DNA of 64,000 nucleotides from Aradus depressus (GCA_963662175.1 OY759216.1:52903087-52967086), one strand, 5' to 3'. Shown: positions 21,801-31,689, counted from the first letter of the stretch. Numbers and translations are program-made. Notes: generated by a model from the sequence alone, not told the origin.

Positions 21801-24800
21801 AGACCGATAAACCGTCAACAGCCCACCAAGAAACGGGCGAAGAAAAAACAGAAACCTCCCGTGTCTTAATGAAAACAATAACAAGCCTAAGGGTAAATAT
21901 ACATATATTTTTTAAATATTTGAGGTGTAATAATAATGATCAGATACAATCAATACCAAGGCCACAGAAGCGTTAAAATAACGGACGGTATGTGTTTCTG
22001 ATCCCGTTCGTTTCAGTGTTGCGCTACAACGGATGTCACAACTGTCCGGTATAATGTCTGTTACAATGCATGGCTGGCCCCACCCAGAAACTCAGGGTGA
22101 GAAGACATCACCATCAGGGGGGGTTAAGAGTATTCTAAAATGCGTTACATAATAAATTATTAGTACGGCAAATATACATAAATGGACAGCCCCTTACCGC
22201 AGTAGTGTAGTAGTTCGTCCGCTCTTTCTTTATTATTATTATTATTGTTACGTACAAGGATTGACCAAGGATATTATGAGAAGGAGATGAGGCTTGTGGT
22301 AGCTAAAAAAAAACTAATAGAACTTCGACACTGAGTAAATCTTCCTCAGGGTCTGTATTAACATATTTACATTAGCCATAAACGTCATCATAATAACAAT
22401 CTACATAAATACAATTTGTAAACTCATTCACTCCACAAAGTTATTTATCCCTTGGTAAAAAAAGAGGAAGGATGAGATGCTCATTAATAATGAGATCCCT
22501 GCATCTCCTATGTAACCACTGATATTTCTGTTCTAAGTCAAATTTTTAACCTCTCGCTCAAAAAGTCAAAAAGCAAGAACCCGGAGGTTGGTAAGGAGCC
22601 TTTAGTTAGAACCTAAGTCCCCTCTGTATAGACTTTTTTTAAATTTATTTATTTACAAATTTACAACGGCATAACAATTGCCATTAGCAATTGCGATAAC
22701 TAGTGCAGTGTCAAGTGCGTGGCTGTACTGCTGAGGTACGTGACCGAAGAGGAGTCCAGGCTAGTCCTGGAGCAGGTCCCTCTGCCATATCCGCTTGAGG
22801 CGTCCTGGTGGATTTGTGGGGAGGTGATAATTCTTGTATAAGCGGATTGGCGTGATGATGGAGTTTGTCGTGAAAATTTTGATAGCGTGTCCTGATAACA
22901 GAGGATACAAATGGGATGTTGTGGTCATTATGTAATGTGAGGTTGGAAACGTAAAATGGCGCATTGGCAATGTGGCGTAGTATATTGGATTGTATTGACT
23001 GAAGACGTTGTATATTTGGTTTTTTCGCTGATCCCCATATCTCGATGCCCTAAGTCCAGATGGGTTTTAGTATAGTGTTGTATATGTGAGTTTTGTTTTC
23101 AAGCGATAATGTCGATCGTCGTCCGATGATTGATTTCAGTTGTCCAAATCTTCTTTTGAGGTCTGTGTGTTTCAGTTTGATGTGAGTTGTCCAAGATAAC
23201 GTCTGTCTAGGATAGACATTTAACTTCAACATTTTATAATGAATGTTATTTAATTCTAAACCTCAGAAAATATTCGGTTTTATTTCTAAAAAATGTATTC
23301 TGTTTTGTTATAGGTTACATTTAATTTTTACTTAATTGTAGCTTATATAAACTTACTGCTAATGTATATATTGTACCCAATCCCCGAAATCAGCCATTGG
23401 TCGAAAAAAATTATCATTCCTAGGATTGGACATTTCGATTTGCTCAAACCCCGAAATGTTCAAGATAGAAACCTCAAAGAGAATGGGTTGGGTACAACTG
23501 CTTCGGGCATTGAGCATTCAAAACGTACACCGGCCGAAAAATCCGCCCAGTGCACGAAAAAACGCCCAATAGCAGAAAATAGAATTACAGAGTTAATAAT
23601 GCTATAGAAAAAAAAAAAAAAAAAAAAAATTAAATGTTGAAAAACTTGTATTTAAATTAAGTGAGTCAAATTTCGAATCACAATTTCATATCACAATATT
23701 TTAAATCACAAACATGTAGGTGTTCTTTATTGTATTTTATGTTTCGACTAGAATATTAAGTATACAAAACTTATTTATTTTTGCAAACGTTTGAAATATG
23801 ACACTTGAACTTGCATTTTTCTTGTTTCTTAATGCATTGGCATTTTTCATTCGCGGAAAACGGATTTCATCATTTGGCACCCGAACACTCAAAAAATAAT
23901 ACTGAAATAATATTAATAATAATACAAGAAATGTTCGTAAATAAACCTTAGATGTGCGCGCGATAAGCGACTCAAGTGATAAGTTTATCAGTTGCCGGAA
24001 CGGGGATGCCAACCTAAACAGCATCAAAAATGGGGGACATGCACCGTTGTGCATTTCTAAAATGCCCTCTCCTAGGATTGTGAATTCCTAGTTTACCCAA
24101 AACCCGAAATGCTTCCGTTTTTTCGAAGTTTGATCAAACGAAATTCCCAATCCTAGGAATGATCACTTATTTCGGCCAATTGCAGAATTCGGGGATTGGG
24201 TACATCATATATATGCCAATACAGGCCCTGAATAAGGCACACTCAGTGACAGAAATTCTACATGATTCTTTTTATCGATCCCAAGCCTGATCTCTTTCTT
24301 CTTATTATTATTTTTTCATTTACTACTATCACTATTGTATAAAAATGAACGTTACAATATGATCTGTGTTCATACTGAAATAAATAAAATGGATAAGTAA
24401 ATATAATTACAAGAATATTAATAATAGATAGGTTAGCAAACAACCTCAAGAAAATAATAAAATATTTCTTAATTTGGCAATAAGAGAAATATAGTTATAA
24501 TATTTATACAACTGGACTGTCTGTGAAGTTACTAGTTCATTAATTATTTTATTTGCATCTCCTGAGTAACCAAAAAATTGTTTTCTAAAGCTTGAAAAAA
24601 CTGGACAGCTAAATAAAATGGTACATATCATCAGTTTCATTACCACAGATATTACAATTAGGCTGGTTAATAAATTTAATTGAAAAGTCTGGAAACGTTT
24701 TCTTATTATTATTTTTTTTATTTATTTTTTCAAGCATTAGGTGCCTACGCTACGCCTACGTAAATTATTAATATAAAATTTGTTATTAAAGGCGCAGAAC

Positions 24801-27800
24801 GAAGCTTTGGTGCATGAGGTGAGTCTTTACCAGCAGACCAATCAGATTGCCCAGAAGAACCTCCATATGGTCAACCAAGAGGTGGTCATGCTCAGATCTA
24901 AGTATATTTTCATATATTCTCTTAGTTCTAACATCAGATTTTATGCTAGGATGATCCACATGGATTTTCGTTTTTCAGCTCTGCTTCTATCAGTTTAATT
25001 TTATACTCAAAAGAGCGAGAGAGAGACCGATTATTTGTTAAGTCTCTTCTTTGTTTCAAAATGCAAGCGTCAATATTCATAATATTTGAGTGTCCATCAT
25101 GGCGGCAATCGCAAGGTATTGAAGATGGGGCGATTTTATAAAATTAAATAAAGCTTCAAATTTGTTAACGCTACTTGCAAAATTTACATGATGTGTCTTA
25201 ACGCGGACACTATGAAAACTAATGATTCAGTACAACATTAAATTATAATGTATTATATTTTGTGTAATAGATAATATTCCAAATATATAGTGACTCCCCC
25301 CGTTATTGAACGTTTAAGGAAAACCAACCTAAATTCTAACTTTGAAAATGTCTACCAAATTACCATTAAGAAAAATACTAACCAACTAGAGCTTATTTTG
25401 GCAGCTGACTCGTCTAGTTAATCGTAACAGCAGTCAGAATGCGCAAAACTTATAAATTCATGTCAAAAACTATGAAAAATATCCAAAAATATCAACTGAT
25501 ATTTTATTTTATTTGTATTTGTTGCGCTCTGTTCAGTGCCTTTCATGTATTTATTCTTAGGGGACCTCGGTCCCAGAATAAAATTTATTTTCATTTCATT
25601 TCAACAAGGACAGCTTAAGTTCTGTACTAAACTGAAATAACTAGTTGTAAGATGAGACACTGAAAAATAAAAAATACTGATGAATCATCCTTATATACAT
25701 ATAGTTGCCTTAATCAATAATTTGTTTCAACTTTGCAGATTGTCCGAGTTACAGAGAATCAACAGCTGTATCGAGAAGAGTCATTCCAACGTTGTGAGTG
25801 AGTACAGGAAGGCGCTGAACGACACGATTAGTCAGGTGACAGACCGACTGAAAACAGCCAATGAGAAAACAGAGGAGCTGCGCAACGATATCTGCTCACT
25901 GGAAGACAGGGTGGAACATGAACAGCAGGCTAAGTTTGAAGTTAACAATGCTTCTAGTTACTTTAAATGTTCAATAATAGTCTGCAGATGTTATGACCAG
26001 TGTTGGGTCAGTAGGAATGTATGCCTAACCTAGGTGTAGATATGATCTACACGCAGGAGGTAGAGAGGCCTTCAGAACTTGTTGGAGACCTCATTCCATC
26101 CCTTGAAGCCCCTAATGTTGTCTAAAACTCGATCCTCCCTTACATGTTCATTATTTCAGTTAGCAATTAATTAATCAATGAATAAATGATAGTTACATCA
26201 AGCTCTTATCGTATATGAAATTGTCGGGAAGGCATTATTTTGATTAGAACAGACTTAAAAAGTCGTCGGTGAATCACCGGCAATGTACTTCCCCAGAACG
26301 AATTAATTAACTTTTCGGTCCCCCTCCAAAACCAGTCGACCGTTTGCGCTAATATTCAACAGTTGACTTACATAGGGCTACTAGATCCTCATACTAAATT
26401 TTGTGACGATAAATTCATTACATGGGTAGTTATTAGCGTTTTTGTATTGACCCCTTTTGATCTCCGTTACCTTCTGTCGAATCCGCTGAAAATTGATGAG
26501 TGTCGTCTTTATGGGGTTTTGAATTCACATATAAAATTTTGTATCGATAGATTCATTACAACGGCACTTATTAGAGAGTTTTTATGTTAAGTCTCCCTCC
26601 TAATCCTTTGGTCGATTTGGATGAAAAATAATGGGTGTCGTCGATAGAGTAGAGGGTTCTGGATTCACATATTTCGCATCGATACATTCATTCTATCGGG
26701 AGTTATCGTGTTAACAGACAGACAGCTATTTTTTTTTTTTTCATATTTGGAATCTAGAGGTCGGAAAACATGAAATTCCTTTGAGAAGTCCGTATCGAAT
26801 TTTTGGCCGATAACTTAACTTACCCTATACTTCGTATAGCTCTGGAAGTAAAATTAAGAATAAGTATTATTTACATTCATTTGGTGGAGTATTGCAAAAA
26901 ATAAAATAAATAAGATATCTGGTGTGGCCAACAGTCTGCAGAGATAATTCTTATAAATTGTTCTTTTTCTTTTTAATTTTTTCTAGAACAGTTATTTGAG
27001 AAGAGTTTTGAATGACTCAATAGCATAAGTGGTGTCAGTTGAAATGTTAGACCCTTGGATTCAATTTTTTTGTTTTTTTTATAAAGAGATATTTACAACT
27101 GTATAAAGGACATACCAATCCAACAAGTAAAAATACTGTGAGAAAAAATGGCAATATCTAAATGTCAAGAGAGGAGAAATCAACCAGTGGTGACACTCCT
27201 TAGGCACTAAGTTGCACTAATTTATTATTTATCTATCACTGCCTGACTTCAGAAGGTCTCTAGGCCATTGGCGATTAAGGAATATTGAAATCAGTGTGAA
27301 GGGTTTTGTTGGAGATGTAATAAGGTGCATTGGTTATTGTACTTTTGATTGCAAAAATTGAATGTGCTGAAGATTGGAAGATTTGGCAGAACCCCACAGT
27401 TCAAGTCCATAAGTCCACATAGGCTCAAGTATTGTATTATATATTAGTCTTTTTATTCTGAGGGTTAATTTTGATCTTTTGTCCAGTGGTCTTAGTAACA
27501 GTATTTATGTCCGATTTTGGGGGTAATCCAATCCCATCTAATTTTGGAGAAGTTATCTTCATCTCAAATTTTAAGTTCATTGCTACTATGTTTCTGAGTT
27601 ACAAACACACATATAAATATCATCGTGAAATTGTGTTCAGAGGATCTCAATACGTATATTTTTTAGTGTATCCCAAACATGGTTTCGATAGTTGAGAGGT
27701 ATCAGTCTAGATTCAACCAGCATCCAATTAAATTTATTGTAAAAACATCTTTCAAAGGAAGTTAATTCATTGAGGCATCAATGATTTTACAAAAAAAAAA

Positions 27801-30800
27801 AAATCGAAACTTTATTTCCTAACTCTAAGACAATAGTTCAGAGTAAAAATAGCAAAGTTATTATTTTATTGAACTTATTCGCCATTTGGGTCACTGACAT
27901 CATGCTTAAGATATTTTTTTTGTCTAAATCCCTACTGTCTGGTACTGCATCAGATTACTAAGTTTTGCATTTCACATATCTGAATAGAGGAAGCTTTGTC
28001 ATGATTTCAGAGAGACAAACATTTCTTTAGGTCTTAGATTTCAAAATATATTTTAATTTTTCTCATGTTAGGTCAAAACAAACACTTGTTGTTTCCTGTC
28101 TGTCTGGCCTCTAACACGCGCCTAACTCAAGAACCACTGAACGGATTTTTATGGAACTTAGTATATATATGTTCGGTTTGACATGTAGATAGTATCATTT
28201 AAATTGTTTTCAAAATCGGGAATAATTAAGGGTTAACTAACCTACAACATCTTTTAGGGTCCATTTTATTATTACGTTTGTCGCGTCCTTTCCCCAAATG
28301 TTCTTACCATGTCCCATTAGATATGCCTGATTTTACTTAATTTTTGCTTCGGATTCTACTCTTTCTATTAAGTTATAATCAAAATCCTTTTACAGCGCTC
28401 TTGTCGCCTTAACCAAATGTTGTAAAATCCCACTATAGTCTCCATATTCATTTAGGAATAGAAAATGCTGTTATCACCCAAAAGACAAATTAAAGTTAAC
28501 TTTCTTGACTCAAAAGTAATTGTTAATTTTAAACATAGGAAATGGAGAGTAAATTATCAAATGAAATTCACCGACTCAAAATGCAGCTTGGAAAAGAGAA
28601 AAAAAAGTACCAATCGGATATTGGGGAACTTCAATCAATCATTGGTCAAAAAGAGGAACAGGTGGGTTTCAAATATCTCTCAACTATCTGACTTATTGTC
28701 AATTGATGTATCTTATACTTAGTTTGAAGTATAAAAGTTTGGTGCAGTAAAATGTTGACTTAGCTAAGGCGAGTGGACTGTCAGGTTAAAAAGCAGTGCA
28801 GCCGAATGCAGGAAGAGGTGTCCCACATCAAGCAGGAGATGGATCACGTGGCCTCCGAAGGACAATCACAGCTCAAGTCTAAGGTAAGTCTACCTACCAC
28901 TTTCATTTGTCTAATCTTTATGAATAAACTGGGGGGCTACATAAACCGTTTTTGAAAATGATCAGGGTTTTATTTCAGGTCAAATAAATCCCAACAAGTA
29001 GTTTTTTTCATTTTCGTATCTTGGTCTGTATTTGTTTTGTCATCTTGTGAAAAAATTACAAAGTCTTATCGACTATTACCGCTCTGGCGCTCTGCTCTTT
29101 CGTCACTCTGATGGACATGAGCCCGACTCTACTGTGGGAGTCTTGAGTTTTGCTTCTTCTTCCTGCGGCGCTACGCTCCTGAAAGAACCCGGGGCTCCGT
29201 CACAATCCTTCTCCATTCGTCTCGATCTAAAGCCTTCTCCCTCCATCCTCTGATGCCCAACACTCGGAGATCCGCCTCGGAGTCTCGGTCTTCCTCTTCT
29301 CCTGGCACCGCCTGGCCTACCGTAGAGGGCCTGTTTAGGGAGTCTTCCTCCTTCCATTCTCTCTACGTGGCCCAACCAACGTAATCTCGCCTGCTTGATC
29401 ACGGATGCCAGGTCGGGAATCCCGTAGAGGTCTCTCAACTCTGTTTTTCCGGATATGCCATCTGCCATTCTCGAAAACAGGTTCATAAATCTTTCTAAGT
29501 ATTTTCCGTTCTCACAGTAGCAGGGTCTCTTCATTTTCTTTTGTCAACGCCCAAGTTTCACCAGTGTAAGTCACAATCGGACGGACAATGGTTTTATATA
29601 TAGTATTAGCTTGGCCCTGCTCGTTAAGATGCGGAACTTGAATATTTTTTGGACAGCAAATAGACTACTGTTCTCTGCAGCAATGCGGGCTCTTCATTAA
29701 CATCAATAGCTACGATTTTAGAGGGGGCGACATATTGGTGGTGTTCTTTCGGACATCCTGACGCAAACTGTAGTGATTTTAACATACATATTTATAAATC
29801 TTTATAAATTTAAAAACAATTTTGAGAATACATTAAAACTGAAGTATTATATATGAAATAACTTCTCAACAATTTTTGACGCTGCACGTTTAGGAAATTG
29901 TGTATTGTGTCTAACTAAAACGGAATTACATTCTAATTTTTACAAATTTTCTTGTGCCCCCAAACAGACACTTCAGTCAAATCCAAGGTCTGAGGTTTTA
30001 TTTTATATTTATATGCGGGGTAGGAAAACTTTTCAATACCTTAAAATAAATAATATTTGGTTAATTTCAAATCACTATAAATAACAAGTTAAAAATTGAA
30101 TGATATGAATAGAACCGTAAATATTATATTTCCAATTCTCAAATGGAAATATTTTAAAAATAGAAAAACTAATTTCAATTTATACTATCCTTTACAATTC
30201 TTTATATATATATATATATTATAAATTCTAGATAAGTACTTTAAAAAAAGATGTATCTAAACTAGAAAAGGCCAACAAGAGGTTGATTGCAGAATATGAG
30301 TCACGGATGGCGCATTGTCGAAAAGAATATGAAATGCAGGTATCTCCAATTGAAAATAATCTCAGACCGATTTTATAAAGTTTTAAATTGTATTTATCTC
30401 AAGTTCTTGATAATAGATCCGAAGTTTAAAAGCCAAGCTCCTACAGAAAGGTGGCAACAATGACAATTTAGAGTCGACCGTGAATGAACTTGAAAAACGG
30501 TACAGAAAGCTGCTCTCAGATTTGGAGGCAAGGGCCGCGTTACAGCGCAGGCATGACAATGAGGTATTATGGTCACTTTACTGACATTATCAATAATATA
30601 CATCATTAAGCTTTAGATTCCATTTGTAATATTTAAGATACATTAATAAATATAAATAATAATGGGTCACGCATGAAATGTCCGTTTTTTTGAACAGGAA
30701 GAAAATGAAAAAATTGACTAACAAATAAAATTTATTTCATTCAAAATATTTTCCATTATTTTCCACACATTTTCGCCGATTAATTAGGTTTTTATAACAA

Positions 30801-31640
30801 ATTTTAAAAAAATTGAGCCACGAGATAAGACAGGTGGCTGATCGACATGTAACCACTGACCGGTGGCGATTGTCATACATAAACCATTTTTCGTCGCATG
30901 TTATTATGCACCCAAGAAATGACTCATTTTTTTGACGTGCACGCAGAGAAACACAAATCATTTGACATTTCAGCTGCTGACGTTCATTCAGCTCATGTGG
31001 AATCCATGTATCGAGCTTTTTAACTTTTCCCATTGATTTAAAGTGTCTGGAAACTGTCGTTCTGCTAGTGTCAAGATGTGCCGCAAGTTCTCTGACTGTT
31101 TGATGGGGATTTTCCTCCACAGCTTCCTTGATAAGTTCGTCATTGATTGACGTTGAAGGTCGTCCACAGGGTTGGTTTTCAAAGGTCGTATCTCATGAAG
31201 AAAACTTTCCAAACGAACGACAAATAGTTCTTCCACTAGAACACCCTTCACCAAAAACCTGATTAATATTCCGTGAAGCTTGTGCAGCGGAATGACCCAA
31301 GTTTGAACTAGTAAAAAAAAATTACCCGAAAACCACGTGTTTCCATTGTCACGTTTAAAATGAAACTAAAATATGAAAGTCTACTTGGAAGGAAAACAAA
31401 CATTATTAGTAAATGGAGAATTAACTCGTGTTTATTGCAGATTGTAAATATTTTGCTGGTAATCAACAGGTAAATCTTTAGTCCTCTTCAAAGTGTTATG
31501 AAAACAAACATTTCATGTGTGACGACCCAATATAACAAAAACAAAAGCACTAATAAAGGATTTATTTAAATAAAAGTTGATAATTGTTTCAGAGGATTCG
31601 TGAACTGGAGGAACAGCTGATCAAGTCCAAGAAATACTGA
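12730..31640 (+). CDS. CEP112-like DUF4485 coiled-coil protein (gene B)
   Basis: The exons are 12730-12829, 15040-15215, (16036-16098, uncertain), 16254-16370, 19025-19117, 24792-24901, 25739-25940, 28539-28661, 28764-28883, 30232-30339, 30417-30563 and 31593-31640. All but the uncertain one join in phase. The first two exons match the DUF4485 pattern (LDEEF...RPFILRL, CRLWLKKLHES, GFLQHPF) known from the N-terminus of CEP112, a centrosomal protein. A linker with a basic stretch (PKPPKGRRRSEPF) follows. From about 24792 onward the product is a long Glu/Lys/Leu-rich coiled coil ending RIRELEEQLIKSKKY. The visible length is about 450 residues, shorter than vertebrate CEP112, so exons may be missing. 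The gene is clear; the family name is inferred. Confidence 0.85.
13560..13955. repeat. Imperfect inverted repeat in gene B intron 1
   Basis: GAGGAGTTAGGAGCCAGAG at 13571 pairs with CTCTGGCTCCAAACTCCTC near 13926, and GCGGACTAAC with GTTGGTCCGC. The arms are about 40 bp and the spacer about 300 bp. It is probably a small foldback or TIR element. Confidence 0.65.
14225..14262 (+). repeat. SINE1 head fragment
   Basis: GAGGGCGCCTGTAGCTCAG matches the SINE1 tRNA-like head, then similarity stops. Confidence 0.6.
14370..14577 (+). mobile_element. 3' end of a retroposed sequence with poly(A)
   Basis: AATAAA at 14547 is followed 13 bases later by a run of about 14 A. This looks like the 3' end of a 5'-truncated LINE or a processed copy. 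No coding match was found. Confidence 0.5.
15040..15215 (+). CDS. Gene B exon 2 (DUF4485-like)
   Basis: The acceptor TTATTTTACAG is followed by AT, which completes Asp with the previous G. The exon reads LCRLWLKKLHES and GFLQHPFNVPPTEFPL. The donor is CAT|GTTGGT, phase 0, and alternative donor GTTAAT lies 9 bases earlier in the same phase. Confidence 0.88.
15650..15805 (-). repeat. SINE1 middle fragment
   Basis: The minus strand carries GTCGTCCTTCGGATGGAACT, then the GGTACTCGTTATTGAG block, as in the family body. It lies in gene B intron 2. Confidence 0.65.
16036..16098 (+). CDS. Gene B possible exon 3
   Basis: After acceptor TTCCTACAG the phase-0 frame reads ILSRCTPPVRPTLMEQN and then meets TGA at 16111-16113. 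A weak donor, GTCCCT, lies after AAT at about 16098. If it is not used, the reading ends here. Treat it as a candidate exon or an alternative short C-terminus. Confidence 0.4.
16254..16370 (+). CDS. Gene B exon 4
   Basis: The acceptor TTTTTGTTAAG precedes 39 codons in phase 0, including GDTHKQKEYEEFGAEEQRD, and the donor is AAG|GTTAGC. An alternative acceptor lies at TTTGCAG (16271-16277). Confidence 0.75.
16545..17090 (-). repeat. Family F copy
   Basis: It contains two internal units with CAGCTAAATCGGCCAAAGGG / CTGCAAAATCGGCCGAAGGG, the block ACTGCCGATGTCATTGAAGC, and the terminal CCGGTGATTCACC hairpin near 17067-17079. A G-rich run occupies 16762-16789. Confidence 0.8.
17445..17815 (+). 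repeat. Family F copy
   Basis: It begins with AAAAAAGTCGACGGCAAATC and GTACTTCC. It ends with the T-run, the GGAAAACA block, TCGAATTTCGGATCGATTAC and a decayed terminus. Confidence 0.75.
17830..18420 (+). other. AAATAA-rich low-complexity intron sequence
   Basis: It is dominated by AAATAAATAA-type runs with no exon or recognised element. Confidence 0.6.
18448..18730. repeat. Palindromic foldback element
   Basis: The left half has CTACCATCTTCAGC near 18559 and the right half GCTGAAGATGGTAG near 18625. Flanking ATATTGTCT/AGACAATAT and ATACGTATG/CATACG pairs extend the arms to about 130 bp each. Partial relatives lie at 40440-40600, 48000-48090 and 49300-49390. Confidence 0.8.
19025..19117 (+). 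CDS. Gene B exon 5
   Basis: Acceptor ATATGTTTCAG and donor GTAAGT enclose 31 codons, TTDSDTSYRPKPPKGRRR then SEPFTLTRWRQAP. It is a basic, Pro-rich linker before the coiled coil. Phase is 0 on both sides. Confidence 0.88.
19172..19545 (-). pseudogene. Mariner transposase C-terminal fragment
   Basis: The minus-strand reading contains LLHHDNSPAHTPL (second catalytic Asp) and PPYSPDMAPCD (third catalytic Asp of the DD34D triad). A small deletion and a stop come next, then FQKCFGDWKKRWYKCV and a natural C-terminus. The N-terminal half is missing. The left end abuts an (AT)n tract. Confidence 0.9.
19700..20215 (-). repeat. 66-bp tandem array inside Helitron, open frame
   Basis: There are seven to eight units, each with GCATCACAGCTAGTATGTGC and CCCACAGCTAGTACGTAGTT. 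Because 66 is divisible by 3, the minus strand stays open over 162 codons (20181-19693) as 22-residue repeats of the type GSAVARHILAVMPSGPNYV. It is unlikely to be a gene, since there is no context and the units explain the open frame. Confidence 0.88.
20200..20790. repeat. Tandem units of about 140-185 bp
   Basis: Units contain ATAATCCGACCATAAGTT, a pyrimidine tract with CCCCCTCCCGTTC, and TTTTGGGACG. About four occur here and one more at 21290-21480, outside the Helitron boundary. Confidence 0.75.
20885..21280 (-). repeat. Family F-related units
   Basis: Three units of about 150 bp carry CCGATGTAATGAATGTATCA and TTTCAGCGATATCGG. A G-run lies at 21175-21190. The copy abuts the Helitron. Confidence 0.75.
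21480..22630 (+). other. Intron 5 of gene B, no recognised gene
   Basis: Apart from a half-arm related to the 207-838 foldback (22280-22380), nothing is recognised. The open stretches at 21660-21884 are not supported. Confidence 0.45.
22637..23240 (-). mobile_element. 5'-truncated jockey-type LINE
   Basis: Minus-strand readings give SWTTHIKLKHTDLKRRFGQL, then KTHIYNTILKPIWT, then IEIWGSAKKPNIQRLQSIQS and NAPFYVSNLTLHND. These are the thumb and C-terminal motifs of jockey reverse transcriptase. The frame is broken by an in-frame stop after PIWT and by a frameshift. The 3' side ends in a T-rich stretch on + (A-rich tail). Confidence 0.88.
23372..24204. mobile_element. DNA transposon-like element with about 60-bp TIRs
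   Basis: The left end TGTACCCAATCCCCGAAAT and TCATTCCTAGGATTGG are mirrored at the right end by CCAATCCTAGGAATGATC and TTCGGGGATTGGGTACA. The ends match over about 57 bases with a few mismatches. No transposase is encoded. Subterminal CCTAGGATTG copies are also present near 24070. An A-run sits near 23609-23628. Confidence 0.82.
24240..24720 (-). mobile_element. LINE 3' fragment with C-terminal zinc knuckle
   Basis: The minus strand reads NQPNCNICGNETDDMYHFI, then a stop, then SCPVF and further open frame to near 24446. The C..C...E..DD..HF pattern is typical of LINE ORF2 C-terminal domains. A related, better-spaced remnant is at 36540-36960 on +. Confidence 0.7.
24792..24901 (+). CDS. Gene B exon 6
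   Basis: The acceptor TTATTAAAG precedes AQNEALVHEVSLYQQTNQ, and the donor is AA|GTATAT. Heptad-like spacing begins here. The intron before it is 5.7 kb and rich in transposons. Confidence 0.85.
25310..25495 (+). repeat. Interspersed repeat shared with 6035-6260
   Basis: It shares GAACGTTTAAGGAAAAC-like, TTATTTTGGCAGCTGACT and AAATTCATGTCAAAAA blocks in the same order with 6035-6260. Confidence 0.6.
25739..25940 (+). CDS. Gene B exon 7
   Basis: The acceptor CTTTGCAG precedes LSELQRINSCIEKSHSN, with 67 codons of coiled coil (DRLKTANEKTEELRNDI). The donor is GAA|GTTAAC. Confidence 0.9.
26255..26850 (+). repeat. Family F, most complete copy
   Basis: It begins AAAAAGTCGTCGGTGAATCA, whose CGGTGAATCACCG is a hairpin. 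It holds three units of about 150 bp (GTGTCGTC...GAATTCACATA...CGATA.ATTCATT) and then a T-run. It ends GGTCGGAAAACATGAAATTC ... CTATACTTCGTATAG. There is no coding frame. Confidence 0.85.
27065..27480 (-). mobile_element. 5'-truncated LINE (jockey-like C-terminus)
   Basis: The minus strand reads EPMWTYGLELWGSAKSSNLQ and HIQFLQSKVQ before a stop, the same C-terminal motif as at 22637. The low-coordinate side ends in a T-rich run near 27067-27080. It may extend to about 27800. Confidence 0.75.
28085..28450 (+). repeat. Possible Helitron-like fragment
   Basis: TCTGTCTGGCC...CACGCGCCTAACTCAAGAACCACTGAACGG resembles the 5' region of the Helitron at 33938 (CTATAACTCACAAACGGC). The ends are not found. 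Confidence 0.4.
28539..28661 (+). CDS. Gene B exon 8
   Basis: The acceptor AAACATAG precedes EMESKLSNEIHRLKMQLG. There are 41 codons in phase 0 and the donor is CAG|GTGGGT. Confidence 0.9.
28764..28883 (+). CDS. Gene B exon 9
   Basis: The preferred acceptor TTGACTTAG gives LRRVDCQVKKQCSRMQEEV in phase 0. An alternative acceptor at CTGTCAG, 21 bases later, keeps the frame. The donor is AAG|GTAAGT. Confidence 0.85.
29085..29150 (-). repeat. SINE1 fragment
   Basis: The minus strand carries ACTCCCACAGTAGAGTCGGG, CATGTCCATCAGAGTGACGA and AGAGC, as in SINE1. It directly abuts the LINE fragment that follows. Confidence 0.7.
29150..29690 (-). pseudogene. RTE/CR1-like LINE reverse-transcriptase C-terminus
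   Basis: The minus strand reads RPIVTYTGETWALTKENEET, then a stop and shift, then LRDLYGIPDLASVIKQARL, RWLGHVERMEGGRLPKQAL and GARRRGRPRL. R.RW.GHV.RM and RRRGRPR are hallmarks of the C-terminal region of RTE-like and related LINE polymerases. At least one stop and one frameshift are present. It lies in gene B intron 9. Confidence 0.85.
29700..30231 (+). other. AT-rich intron sequence
   Basis: Nothing is recognised except an (AT)n tract at 30203-30219. Confidence 0.5.
30232..30339 (+). CDS. Gene B exon 10
   Basis: The acceptor AAATTCTAG precedes ISTLKKDVSKLEKANKRL and 36 codons in all. The donor is CAG|GTATCT. Confidence 0.9.
30417..30563 (+). CDS. Gene B exon 11
   Basis: The acceptor TGATAATAG precedes IRSLKAKLLQKGGNNDN and 49 codons in all, ending RRHDNE. 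The donor is GAG|GTATTA. Only 77 bases separate it from exon 10. Confidence 0.9.
30662..31530 (-). mobile_element. Internally deleted mariner element
   Basis: The TIRs start ATGGGTCACGCATGAAATGT at the left and TTGGGTCGTCACACATGAAATG at the right end, each flanked by TA. The minus strand has a helix-turn-helix region with VRELAAHLDTSRTTVSRHFK, the linker WIPHELNERQ and the first catalytic block ITCDEKWFMYDN. The frame then jumps to the C-terminal end (RRKCVENNGKYF). The second and third catalytic Asp are lost. At 869 bp it is shorter than the usual 1.3 kb. Confidence 0.92.
31593..31640 (+). CDS. Gene B terminal exon
   Basis: The acceptor AATTGTTTCAG precedes RIRELEEQLIKSKKY and TGA at 31638-31640. 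A mariner copy lies in the intron just upstream. Confidence 0.9.
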   Translation, partial: RIRELEEQLIKSKKY

Positions 31641-31689
31641 TGTTGACTGTAACCTTGCCTCATCTCATTTAGAGTGTTTTTACTCTGTT

